DNA of 64,000 nucleotides from Tellurirhabdus bombi (GTDB lineage: Bacteria; Bacteroidota; Bacteroidia; Cytophagales; Spirosomataceae): positions 124,001 to 188,000 of the forward strand of contig NZ_CP090557.1 of assembly GCF_021484805.1 (NCBI RefSeq), written 5' to 3'. The translations under genes were made by a program, and so were the position numbers. Under the pieces are notes generated by a model. The model was not told the origin of the DNA, made no database searches, and saw only the letters and a list, made by a program, of their open reading frames with translations. How positions within the stretch are numbered: the first letter of the stretch is position 1; each line of letters begins with the position of its first letter. Shown here piece by piece: positions 54,821 to 62,988 of the stretch.

Positions 54821-54885
54821 AAACGCAGTGTTTGCACTAACTACCACCACTAGCCAGCGGCGTAATTTAGGCGAACACTGCGTTT
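54821..54885 (-). terminator. Inverted repeat downstream of the GMC oxidoreductase gene
   Basis: AAACGCAGTGTTTGC (54821-54835) and GCGAACACTGCGTTT (54871-54885) match at 14 of 15 positions with a 35-nt spacer. On the minus strand it follows the GMC stop by 9 nt; the T tract is weak, so it is only a probable terminator. Confidence 0.5.
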
Positions 54886-54893
54886 AGTCAAAC

Positions 54894-56612
54894 TTATAAA
54901 TTTTTCTTTTTCAATTCATTAACGGCAAACTCAGCCGCCCGCGCCGTGAGCGCCATGTACGTGAGTGATGGGTTTACACAGGAAGCAGATGTCATAGCAG
55001 CCCCATCGGTTACAAAAACGTTTTTAGCGCCCCAAACCTGGTTGTTTGCGTTTAGGACTGACGTTTTCGGATCGCGTCCCATCCGGGCCGTACCCATTTC
55101 GTGAATACCAATGCCCGGATTTTTTGTCAGGTCATTGCGTGTTTTGATGTTTTTTAGACCGGCAGCGTCCAGCATTTCAGCCGCTTCGTTCATCATCGCT
55201 ACGCGCATTTTCATGGCATTTTCGCCCCAGGCTGCATCAAATTCAATAATCGGTAAACCCCACTTGTCTTTTTTGTCCGTGAGGCGCATGCGGTTCTTTT
55301 CGTCGGGCAATGTCTCGCCAAAACCACCCAGGTTGAACGTCCATTTACCAGGTTCAGTCAGCGACTCCTTGAAGGCTGGTCCGAAGCCTTTCATGGATGA
55401 GCCACGCACCCAGCTTTCGCGGCTGCCACCACCCTGATAGCCAAAACCACGAACGAAATCGCGTTTTTTGTCTTTACCCCAGTTGGCAAAACGAGGCAGA
55501 TAAATTCCGTTCCCCCGCCGACCGTAGTAATACATGTCTTCCATACCGGCAAAATCGCCGCTGGCGCCTGCATTCAGGTGGTGATCCATAATGTTACGGC
55601 CCAACTGATCAGAATCGTTGCCCAGCCCATTCGGGAAACGCTTCGAGGTCGATTGCATCATCAACCAAGCCGTATTGATAGCCGACGCATTCAGGAAAAT
55701 GATTTTGGCAAAGTATTCCTGGTGCTGTTTGGTATTCTGGTCAATTACGCGAACGCCGGTCGCTTTCTGCGTTTTATCGTCATAAATGACGTTATACACA
55801 ATCTTATCCGTAACCACGGTCAACCGCCCTGTTTTGGCGGCGGCTGGCAGTGTAGACGACTGCGTGCTGAAGTAAGCGCCATACGGACACCCCCGAATAC
55901 ACAGGTTTCGGTACTGGCAGGTTGAGCGGCCCAGATCCGTCTGAATCTTCGTGGCTGCGGTCAGGATAGCCGGGCGCCCAATGGTCAGACGCCGTTCCGG
56001 GAAGTGCTTCTCGATGGACTTTTTCACATCTTTTTCCACGCAGTTCATCTGCATGGGGGGCTGAAATTCGCCATCTGGCAGCACATCCAGGCCTTCTTTG
56101 CTTCCCGAAACCCCAATAAATTTTTCAACGTATGAATACCAGGGGGCCAAATCTTTATAGCGAACTGGCCAATCTACCCCATGACCGTCTTCGAGGTTGG
56201 CCGTAAAGTCCTTTTCGTTCCAGCGGTAACTCTGGCGACCCCAGACCAGCGAACGCCCGCCCAGGTGATACGCCCGAACCCAGTCGAAGGGACGTTTTTC
56301 CTCATATGGATTTTCCTTGTCATTCTCAAATAGATACGCGTTTGGCTCATTGGCGGTATAACCCGTTCGTACACCGGCCCAGTATTCCTCGCGGGCCACG
56401 TTGTCTACCCGGCCCCGGTGTGCAAACTCCCAGGGGTCCTTCATGGCTGTTTCGTAGCCCGATATGTGTTTAATATCCCGACCACGCTCCAGCATCAGGA
56501 CACGTAAGCCTTTCTGAGTCAACTCTTTGGCGGCCCATCCACCAGAAATACCTGACCCTACCACAATGGCATCGTAAGTCAGGGCTTTTTTTGCATCTAT
56601 ATTTAAATTCAT
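54894..56612 (-). CDS. GMC family oxidoreductase (glucoside/glucose dehydrogenase alpha subunit type)
   Basis: A 572-residue flavoprotein without a signal peptide: FAD-binding VVGSGISGGWAAKELT (residues 17-32), LGGRSLVWGRQSYRW, and C-terminal GIHEMGTARMG and SCVNPSLTYMALTARAAE. Three Cys at 232, 238 and 242 (CQYRNLCIRGCPYGAYF) have the spacing of the 3Fe-4S ligands of FAD-dependent glucose dehydrogenase. It is preceded by a gluconate-2-dehydrogenase-subunit-3 gene, whose TAT signal likely carries the folded complex out. Such pairs oxidise sugars or glycosides at C1 or C3 in the periplasm. Confidence 0.88.
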   Translation of the reverse strand: MNLNIDAKKALTYDAIVVGSGISGGWAAKELTQKGLRVLMLERGRDIKHISGYETAMKDPWEFAHRGRVDNVAREEYWAGVRTGYTANEPNAYLFENDKENPYEEKRPFDWVRAYHLGGRSLVWGRQSYRWNEKDFTANLEDGHGVDWPVRYKDLAPWYSYVEKFIGVSGSKEGLDVLPDGEFQPPMQMNCVEKDVKKSIEKHFPERRLTIGRPAILTAATKIQTDLGRSTCQYRNLCIRGCPYGAYFSTQSSTLPAAAKTGRLTVVTDKIVYNVIYDDKTQKATGVRVIDQNTKQHQEYFAKIIFLNASAINTAWLMMQSTSKRFPNGLGNDSDQLGRNIMDHHLNAGASGDFAGMEDMYYYGRRGNGIYLPRFANWGKDKKRDFVRGFGYQGGGSRESWVRGSSMKGFGPAFKESLTEPGKWTFNLGGFGETLPDEKNRMRLTDKKDKWGLPIIEFDAAWGENAMKMRVAMMNEAAEMLDAAGLKNIKTRNDLTKNPGIGIHEMGTARMGRDPKTSVLNANNQVWGAKNVFVTDGAAMTSASCVNPSLTYMALTARAAEFAVNELKKKNL

Positions 56613-56666
56613 GCGTTCTGTAGGAGAAATAAAACGTTTAAGACTAAAAACGGCACCTAAAAAGGG

Positions 56667-57377
56667 TTAGATTGCCCAGGCTTTCTGGCCTTTTTCCAGT
56701 TTCACACAGCCATCATAACGACCCGGAATCTGTACATAAGCCAGGGCTTTTGTGGCCCCGATTTCGGAGGTGAAATAACCGAGCAGGGTTAATTCTTTCA
56801 TCAGGGTAAAAAACGGAGTAACCGGCTCATTCTTCTTGCGCGCTTCCTGTTTGATAGAGCCTGTTTCACTATCTACCTCATTGGATTTGGCGGTTGCAGT
56901 TTCTACCCAATCTGGCGGAGCGCCGCCCGCTTTCTGACCCGCCATTTTACCATCGTCCTTACCGCGTTTGATTTCTTTCTCCGCCCGATCTTCAAATTCC
57001 GTCAAGATGGCCGTTTTCTGCTCATTCGACAGCTCAACGAACGATTTATTATGCGCCTTTTTACTTTCCTGCTCTACATCGTCCAGCCCTTTTTGAAAGC
57101 TTTTCCGTTGCCGGTCGTCGTAACAATCCTTGAGCATCATTTCAACAAAAGGCCCTACACCCGCTGCTTTGGCTCCCGGCGTTGAGGTAGTCGGGATAAT
57201 CATCTCGGCAATTTCAGCGAGCAGGGCCTGCTGATCGGCCGCTAAAGCAAAACTTGTTGGAGCCACACCACCGGCAACGGCTGGTTGAGGACTCGCCAAG
57301 ATGGCTGCCATGGTTGGCGTGGAAAGGGTTCCGCCCATCAAGAGCGCCACTCGCTGTAAAGCATCTCTTCTATTCAA
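56667..57377 (-). CDS. Gluconate 2-dehydrogenase subunit 3 family protein (TAT-exported)
   Basis: A 236-residue small subunit. The start is a TTG (57377): an in-frame stop lies a few codons upstream and no ATG is available, while the frame begins NRRDALQRVALLMGG, a TAT leader with the Arg pair at residues 3-4. The body has the family pattern LLAEIAEMIIPTTSTPGAKAAGV and the C-terminal LTLLGYFTSEIGATKALAYVQIPGRYDGC. It partners with the GMC subunit 54 nt downstream and provides export and stability. Confidence 0.85.
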   Translation of the reverse strand: MNRRDALQRVALLMGGTLSTPTMAAILASPQPAVAGGVAPTSFALAADQQALLAEIAEMIIPTTSTPGAKAAGVGPFVEMMLKDCYDDRQRKSFQKGLDDVEQESKKAHNKSFVELSNEQKTAILTEFEDRAEKEIKRGKDDGKMAGQKAGGAPPDWVETATAKSNEVDSETGSIKQEARKKNEPVTPFFTLMKELTLLGYFTSEIGATKALAYVQIPGRYDGCVKLEKGQKAWAI

Positions 57378-57522
57378 CGTTGTAACGGATTAAAGTAAAA
57401 GGAACAATCTAGGCCCCCGCTATTTCATATGGCTAGTGGGGTAGTTAACAAGGCACTAAGCCCCGATTATGGCTACTAATTTAAACAATCTTAAGATAAA
57501 TTATCCTTTTTTTACCAGGTTC

Positions 57523-59289
57523 TTACATCGTTTTTTCGACGACACCGCCTTTGCGGCTATCTACCGAAACAGTGTATTTGCCGGGATTTCCCTTGACGAT
57601 CCAGCGTACTTTCACATTTCCCATACCTGGAATGCTAGGAACCTCGATGGTTGCCGGATTATTTTTTTGCTCTCTTGTCAAGCCCAGGTCCGCATTTTCG
57701 ACAATCATGGCAGCCACAACATTGCCTCCTTTGAGCGTAATGTAATCGGGCCGCTCAATTTTGAATCTAACGTCGTGGGCCGAGTGCGTCGGAATAACGC
57801 GCTGGTTGATAATGACAGCCGTTACTTCGGTCAGACCATTATCCAGTGAGCGGGAAGAAATGTTCTGTATATCCAGTTTAGGCGTCTGATTGGCGTGGTA
57901 AAGTGTGAAGGCCATGTTCCGGTGTGCGTCTTCCTCAAGCATGAAACCGGGGTGGTTCCGAACGTAATTTTTCTTAGATCCACCAATCTCGATGTCGCCG
58001 TATTGCGGATGCTTGAACGACTTCCAGGGCACATACGCGTCATCAAACAGTAAATATTTACTAAACTGATTGAACTCATCGTTCTGAAAGCGATTGTCGT
58101 CGGTAGCTTTCTGGCGATACAGCAGATAGGAAGTCATTAACTCATTGGAAAACGTAAAAATCCCCCGTCCCAAAGCCAGCCAATCTATCTCACCTCCGTA
58201 AACGGTGTATAAATCTTTGTGGATAACGTAATAATTGTATCCCGGAATGATTTTCTCGCCTAGTTTTCCAATCACATCGTAGACTGCAATGTCCGAAGAT
58301 GCATAATATTGCTGGTCTTCCTCCGCTCCTGGACCCCGTAGAAACATACCGCCGTAGTTGTGGTAGCTCTGGGCGCCGGCAATGTTCGGGTGGCTCATGA
58401 TGTATTTCTTGATGGCCTGGGTTTCCGGCAGCGTACCGGGGTAGAACAGCGCCCCGCCCTGAATGTAATCGGGCTGCCAGCTCCAACCCCAGTCGCGGTT
58501 TGGATCGTAGCGACCCGCCCCGTCCTCGTTTACCAGCCCATCACCATCGTTGTCAATGCCTTCGTAGCCCAGAATTTCGTACTCGCCGGGTTCATCCGCC
58601 TTGGCGGGAATCAGGCGCAAAGGATCATTGGGATCTTGTTTCCAACGGCCCAGGGGCGATTTCCGGCGCATCTGCACAATATTTCCGTCCCCATCGAGAT
58701 CATCATACCCATCCTCATCCACATAGCCATCGCCATCGTCATCCAGCGGCATCATGCCCGAACGCGGCGAATTGGCATTATTGGGTTTGCGGATAAAATC
58801 TTCACGCGCGTCCGGGTTGATGGACGGAGCAATGTAGAACGTTTTGTCTTTCAACAAATTGGTTATAAACTCCACGTTCCCAAAGTTTTCGGCCAGATAC
58901 CAGGCCGTGTACATCGCGATTTCCGAGCCTTGTAACTCATTCGAGTGAATATTTCCGTCGATGTAAAAACCGGGTTTGCGTTCGGGGTTGCCGGTCTTAA
59001 AATCGGAGACAACCATTACCCATAGATCACGGCCCTGAAACGTTTTCCCCATCGACTCTACTTTGACCAGATTCGGGTGCGCTTTGGCCATGTCCTGGCA
59101 AAATTTAGCGATTCCCGCGTAGTCGTTGTAGTGGTTCCAACGCATCGGGACTTTCGGATTAGCCGGGGAGCCAATTGCTCGCAAACCCGTTAATTCGTCG
59201 CTGATGGCCTGCTCTTTTGAATTGGTTTTCTGCTGCGCAAAGGCAAGGTATGAACAAAGGCTAAACGCCAGTATTAAAAGCTTTTTCAT
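57523..59289 (-). CDS. Secreted M14 zinc carboxypeptidase
   Basis: A 588-residue protein with signal peptide MKKLLILAFSLCSYLAFAQ. The M14 active site is complete: His115 and Glu118 (GNIHSNELQGSE), Arg in NRDWGW near 265, His310 (SYHNYGG) and Glu383 (FTFSNEL). Between them are calcium-loop-like inserts (DDDGDGYVDEDGYDDLDGDG at 183-202 and NDGDGLVNEDG near 247). A C-terminal domain follows (from about 470). It cleaves C-terminal residues of peptides outside the cytoplasm. It is 5 bases downstream of a related gene that has lost the site. Confidence 0.9.
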   Translation of the reverse strand: MKKLLILAFSLCSYLAFAQQKTNSKEQAISDELTGLRAIGSPANPKVPMRWNHYNDYAGIAKFCQDMAKAHPNLVKVESMGKTFQGRDLWVMVVSDFKTGNPERKPGFYIDGNIHSNELQGSEIAMYTAWYLAENFGNVEFITNLLKDKTFYIAPSINPDAREDFIRKPNNANSPRSGMMPLDDDGDGYVDEDGYDDLDGDGNIVQMRRKSPLGRWKQDPNDPLRLIPAKADEPGEYEILGYEGIDNDGDGLVNEDGAGRYDPNRDWGWSWQPDYIQGGALFYPGTLPETQAIKKYIMSHPNIAGAQSYHNYGGMFLRGPGAEEDQQYYASSDIAVYDVIGKLGEKIIPGYNYYVIHKDLYTVYGGEIDWLALGRGIFTFSNELMTSYLLYRQKATDDNRFQNDEFNQFSKYLLFDDAYVPWKSFKHPQYGDIEIGGSKKNYVRNHPGFMLEEDAHRNMAFTLYHANQTPKLDIQNISSRSLDNGLTEVTAVIINQRVIPTHSAHDVRFKIERPDYITLKGGNVVAAMIVENADLGLTREQKNNPATIEVPSIPGMGNVKVRWIVKGNPGKYTVSVDSRKGGVVEKTM

Positions 59290-59294
59290 TCGAC

Positions 59295-60950
59295 TTACTT
59301 CAGATTTACGTCTACTGATTTGATACCCGTCATGGCATTGCCCGCTTCCAGCGTAGCCCGACCGTTTCCGCTCACGAGGAAGCTTACTTCCATCGACTCG
59401 CCAGCCCCCATAGCTCCCCGAAGAAGCAAGCGACGTCCTGACACCACGGTCTGGCCATTTCCTGTTTTCAGCTCAATTTTCATCTTGGGCACAAAACGTA
59501 CACGATCACCTAATTCAGCACCCGTAGGCAGTAATCCTTTGTTAACCACCTGCGCCGTTATCCGCGTCAGTCCACCCGACAGACTTTCGGTACGCAGATT
59601 CACAATGTCGATCACCGGCATCTGGCGCGCAAAGCTGGTCAGGAATTTGAGGTGCTTGTCCGCCGCTTCATTCAGAAATTGCACGGGCGGATTATTTTTG
59701 GCATAAGGTGCAAGGCCACCTACCTCTACTTTTTTACCCGGAAAATCGGGGTGGTTAATGGACGTCCAGGTTACGAATGCATCTCGCAGGTTATTGGCAT
59801 CGGCCCATTTCAGGAATTTCACTTCCTCATTGTCAGAGGCTTTCGTGCCGGCTTTGGCTTTCGCTGTATCGGCAGAGGTCGTTTTTGGCACCCACCAGCC
59901 TGGGGTCGAGAAGCTTAGCCGTCCGTAGTGGTAGTATGCCGTCTGCGCAAAGTTTCCTTTCGTGGCTGGCATCGCTGGTGCATCTTTCAAACCCGTTTGC
60001 ACGTTGTATAGCTTTGACACAAGATCGCCAACAGTGGCATCTTTTTCCAGAACACCCGTTACAATCCGTTTTGTGGTTTTAGCCCGGTCGAATTTAGGCG
60101 CTTCCGAAAGGTTGTTATACGGGCCGAAAGTAAAGACTGCGTAGACGTTGGATGCCTTGTAAAGGAAGTTAAGCAATGCCTGATTTTCCGGCTCCGAAAC
60201 CGCCATTTCGCCCGAACCGGGCACAAAAATGGGATAATCGAAGGTAAAATTCTTGTCGAGATTAACCCCGCCAGGGCCGTCTTCGTTAAACTGGCCGTCT
60301 TTGTCATTATCAGTCCCTTCCGAGATTAGCAGGTAGCGTCCAGCCTCCCCTTTCGACGGATCGGCTTTAACCAGCACCCGTGGATCTTCTTTACTAGGCA
60401 CAAAAAGCCCCGTCGGATCTTCGACCCGCACTTGCGTAATTAACCCGTCGCGGTTCAGGTCTTCGAATGGATCTTCGTTCACGCGTCCATCGCGATCATC
60501 ATCCGTTTCGGCGCCGTTGCCGCTGCGTTCGTAGCGTAGCGGGCTCGTAAATTGCTCCTGCGCGTCGGGATTTACGCTCGGAAAAATGTAAAAGGTTTTA
60601 CTGTCCAGGAGACGTGCCACGCTATCCTGATTCGAGCTAGCGAGCAGTTTTTCAGCTAGTTGAACGGCCAGTTCACTCCCAGCCAGATGAGTTCCTTCCA
60701 CGCCTGCTACGATAGCCACGGCGGGTTTCTGAGCGGCCTGGCCACGCCCTACGGTCAATAACCACACCTCTTTGCCCCCCCGCGATTTGCCAATTGACTG
60801 CAAATTGGTCAAGGCGTTGTAGCGACCGGAGAGGGCTTTTAATCGACTGGTGAGCTGAGCGTGAGAGTTATAACCTGGTGTCTGGGCGCTTGCTAGCACA
60901 GGGACAAAACAACCAGCAAAAACAAAAAGCAGTATACGTTTGAATACCAT
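59295..60950 (-). CDS. Secreted M14-like protein with disrupted active site
   Basis: A 551-residue paralogue of the downstream carboxypeptidase, signal peptide to about residue 22 (VLASAQ). It keeps the fold and the calcium-type inserts (DDDRDGRVNED, NDKDGQFNEDG) but the zinc motif HSNE is replaced by EGTH (residues 85-88), the second zinc His (SYHNYGG) by TFGPYNN, the NRDWGW Arg by Lys, and the catalytic Glu (FSNEL) by STPGW. It is therefore probably a non-catalytic binding partner or chaperone. First gene of the pair; a perfect -7 element TACTTTTG lies at 61004-60997. Confidence 0.8.
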   Translation of the reverse strand: MVFKRILLFVFAGCFVPVLASAQTPGYNSHAQLTSRLKALSGRYNALTNLQSIGKSRGGKEVWLLTVGRGQAAQKPAVAIVAGVEGTHLAGSELAVQLAEKLLASSNQDSVARLLDSKTFYIFPSVNPDAQEQFTSPLRYERSGNGAETDDDRDGRVNEDPFEDLNRDGLITQVRVEDPTGLFVPSKEDPRVLVKADPSKGEAGRYLLISEGTDNDKDGQFNEDGPGGVNLDKNFTFDYPIFVPGSGEMAVSEPENQALLNFLYKASNVYAVFTFGPYNNLSEAPKFDRAKTTKRIVTGVLEKDATVGDLVSKLYNVQTGLKDAPAMPATKGNFAQTAYYHYGRLSFSTPGWWVPKTTSADTAKAKAGTKASDNEEVKFLKWADANNLRDAFVTWTSINHPDFPGKKVEVGGLAPYAKNNPPVQFLNEAADKHLKFLTSFARQMPVIDIVNLRTESLSGGLTRITAQVVNKGLLPTGAELGDRVRFVPKMKIELKTGNGQTVVSGRRLLLRGAMGAGESMEVSFLVSGNGRATLEAGNAMTGIKSVDVNLK

Positions 60951-60996
60951 TTAGTTAAGTAAACGAAGAAAGAATAAACGGAAGTTTGTTGACGCT

Positions 60997-61004
60997 CAAA
61001 AGTA
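60997..61004 (-). promoter_or_regulatory. -7 promoter element of the M14 gene pair
   Basis: TACTTTTG on the minus strand fits TAnnTTTG exactly, 47 nt before the ATG at 60950. No -33 element was evident. Confidence 0.4.
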
Positions 61005-61103
61005 AGGAAAAAGTGAATTGAGCGGTAGATAATCTGCTATTCCTGCGCAAAAGCCGCTTATTCAAGCACTAATCTGGCTTTTCTCAATCACATGGAAGCA
61101 AAA

Positions 61104-61181
61104 AAACCAGCTTTCAAAGCTGGTTTCTTTTCGGAGGTAACAAAGGTTATTTACTAAGTGAGAACTTTCGCCACGAAAGTT
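61104..61181 (-). ncRNA. Candidate 3' end of an unannotated minus-strand RNA
   Basis: A terminator with arms AAACCAGCT/AGCTGGTTT and seven T residues on the minus strand (61126-61098) has no gene to its right on that strand. Just upstream on the same strand is a perfect 8-bp hairpin AACTTTCG/CGAAAGTT with a 3-nt loop (61163-61181). Together they look like the end of a small RNA. I could not place its promoter or family. Confidence 0.3.
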
Positions 61182-61752
61182 TATTTTAATATTTGATCCT
61201 AGTTAAGTAGCGACCTAAACCACTACTCAACTTTTATTTAGGCCTTTATTTATAAATATTATTGCGGTCGTTTTCTATAAATTTTCCGCTAATAATAGAA
61301 GATCAACCGTGGATGAGCGGGACGATTAGATCCAACAAACCACCCTTTAGGTTGACTACTAACAATTAGTAATTTTTGGAGAAAATAAGGGTTAGTGACA
61401 CTGGCTGAAGGCGCCGTTGCGTTGTGAAGAATTCATCAGAAAAACAGGCAGATGTAGCTAATGCTAACATAGACAGACGAGTTAAAAGTGTACAAGTTAA
61501 CAGCGGTGGTATGTGATCGTCTTTTCATTTATCCCGAAAAGAAGGCAATTACTTACTTACTGATTAGTACGCTAAATTTGTAGACACAAGATCCAGAAGC
61601 TCTTCAATGGCCAATAGGCTGTGTGCGTTTATAGTGCAAAAAACGGCCTAAATGAGGCATTCTACCAAAAAAACAGGATAGACTTGATATAGACAGCCTT
61701 TGCGAATAGACAAAATGTTACCATTTTTACTGTTTTATTACCCTAGTTAGCC
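61182..61752. other. Gene-less AT-rich stretch upstream of the membrane regulator
   Basis: No coding frame is convincing here. Visible items are the palindrome TACTAACAATTAGTA (61357-61371) and a perfect -7 element TAAATTTG at 61573-61580 on the plus strand, which would give the regulator gene a leader of about 165 nt. Confidence 0.4.
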
Positions 61753-62874
61753 GTGCCAGCTCTGTCTTTGTCCGTTATTTTTAGAAAAGTACCTTCCACC
61801 TATGCAACTGCCTTTGAGCATTACACGCTTTCCATTAGCCGCAGCCGTTTGAGGTATCTGCTTTGGGCCTCCATTGTTATTTTTCTTCAGATCGTTTTAT
61901 TAGACATTATTAAGTACCGCAGTAAGATCCTTTTTTCCGATCCGATTCATCTTTACATGCTGTATTTCCAAGGTGTAATGATAATCAGCATTGGGCTGGC
62001 TGTTTACACCTTAAAGAAGTGGCCTCGGGGTGCACACTATTTATCGCGGCATGTCCGTATAAGTTACTATGCCTGTTTGACTATGGGTAGCCTTTATCTT
62101 ATTGGTCGATCTGTTTTTGTTTATCTGGAAAGAGGGTCGCTGAACTTTTACATGACCGCCCTGATCACCCTTCAGCTTTTACTTCTGACCAACTGGAAAG
62201 CCCGGATTTGTATCTCCGTCGTTGGCCTTTTATCCATGAGTACCCTGATTTATCTCTTTCCTCCTATTTCGGGTAGCTCCATAAAAATCTCTTATATATA
62301 CGAATGCATCGGGATCACTTTTATGACTTTTCTGGGATCGACCTATTTTTACAACCTGGAAATACAAAAGTTTTTAAACCTGCATACCATCCAGATACAG
62401 AAAGAAAAACTGGAAACATACACGTGTCTGCTTGAGCAGGAAAAACAGCAACAAGACCACAAACTGGAGCAACGCAGCCGCGAGCTAACCAGCTATACCC
62501 TACAGGAAATGAAAAACAGCCGCTTTCTGGAAGAAATCAGAAAAAGTATTCAACAAGAGGAACCGGCTGAAATAAAAAAAATTCCTAACCTGATCAGCAT
62601 CCATTTGCAGGGTGAAAGCAAGTGGACCTACTTTAAAGATGTATTCGAAAATGTGCATCCCGACTTCTTTAGCCGCGTTCACGCGCAATTTCCGGCCCTA
62701 AACTCGAATGATATACGCCTGATCGCGCTGCTAAAAATGAAGCTTAGCACCAAGGAAATTGCGGATATTCTGGGCATTTCGCCTCAAAGTGCCAACACCG
62801 CCCGGTATCGATTGCGGAAGCGGCTGCAACTCAATCCCGATGACGATCTGGAAAAGCTGATTTATCAGTTGTAA
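61753..62874 (+). CDS. Membrane-anchored LuxR-type regulator
   Basis: A 373-residue protein starting with GTG at 61753; a stop codon lies three codons upstream and no ATG is available nearby. Six hydrophobic helices occupy residues 33-200, followed by a coiled coil (about 208-265, rich in Gln, Glu and Lys) and a C-terminal helix-turn-helix: FPALNSNDIRLIALLKMKLSTKEIADILGISPQSANTARYRLRKRL in two parts, the type found at the end of Bacteroidota two-component-like regulators. It may sense a membrane signal and act directly on DNA. Target unknown. Confidence 0.75.
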   Translation: MPALSLSVIFRKVPSTYATAFEHYTLSISRSRLRYLLWASIVIFLQIVLLDIIKYRSKILFSDPIHLYMLYFQGVMIISIGLAVYTLKKWPRGAHYLSRHVRISYYACLTMGSLYLIGRSVFVYLERGSLNFYMTALITLQLLLLTNWKARICISVVGLLSMSTLIYLFPPISGSSIKISYIYECIGITFMTFLGSTYFYNLEIQKFLNLHTIQIQKEKLETYTCLLEQEKQQQDHKLEQRSRELTSYTLQEMKNSRFLEEIRKSIQQEEPAEIKKIPNLISIHLQGESKWTYFKDVFENVHPDFFSRVHAQFPALNSNDIRLIALLKMKLSTKEIADILGISPQSANTARYRLRKRLQLNPDDDLEKLIYQL

Positions 62875-62936
62875 TCACCCAAAAACAAAAAATTACGTTT
62901 CCAGTTAAAAGCATATAGTCTATATCCACACCATAA

Positions 62937-62968
62937 AAAAGGCCTGTTCATCGATGAACAGGCCTTTT
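62937..62968. terminator. Perfect bidirectional terminator
   Basis: AAAAGGCCTGTTCA with its exact complement and a TCGA centre; A and T runs flank both sides. It separates the convergent regulator and GH20 genes. Confidence 0.88.
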
Positions 62969-62988
62969 AACCTTCTTATTTCGCTTTT

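Noticed and set aside
57415-57441. CCCCGCTA/TAGTGGGG hairpin before the small dehydrogenase subunit gene
   Set aside because: The stem is short with a wobble, lacks a T run, and could be chance in a GC patch.
61104-61260. Possible tRNA or tmRNA before the orphan terminator
   Set aside because: No cloverleaf, T-loop GTTCGA or CCA end could be found on either strand.
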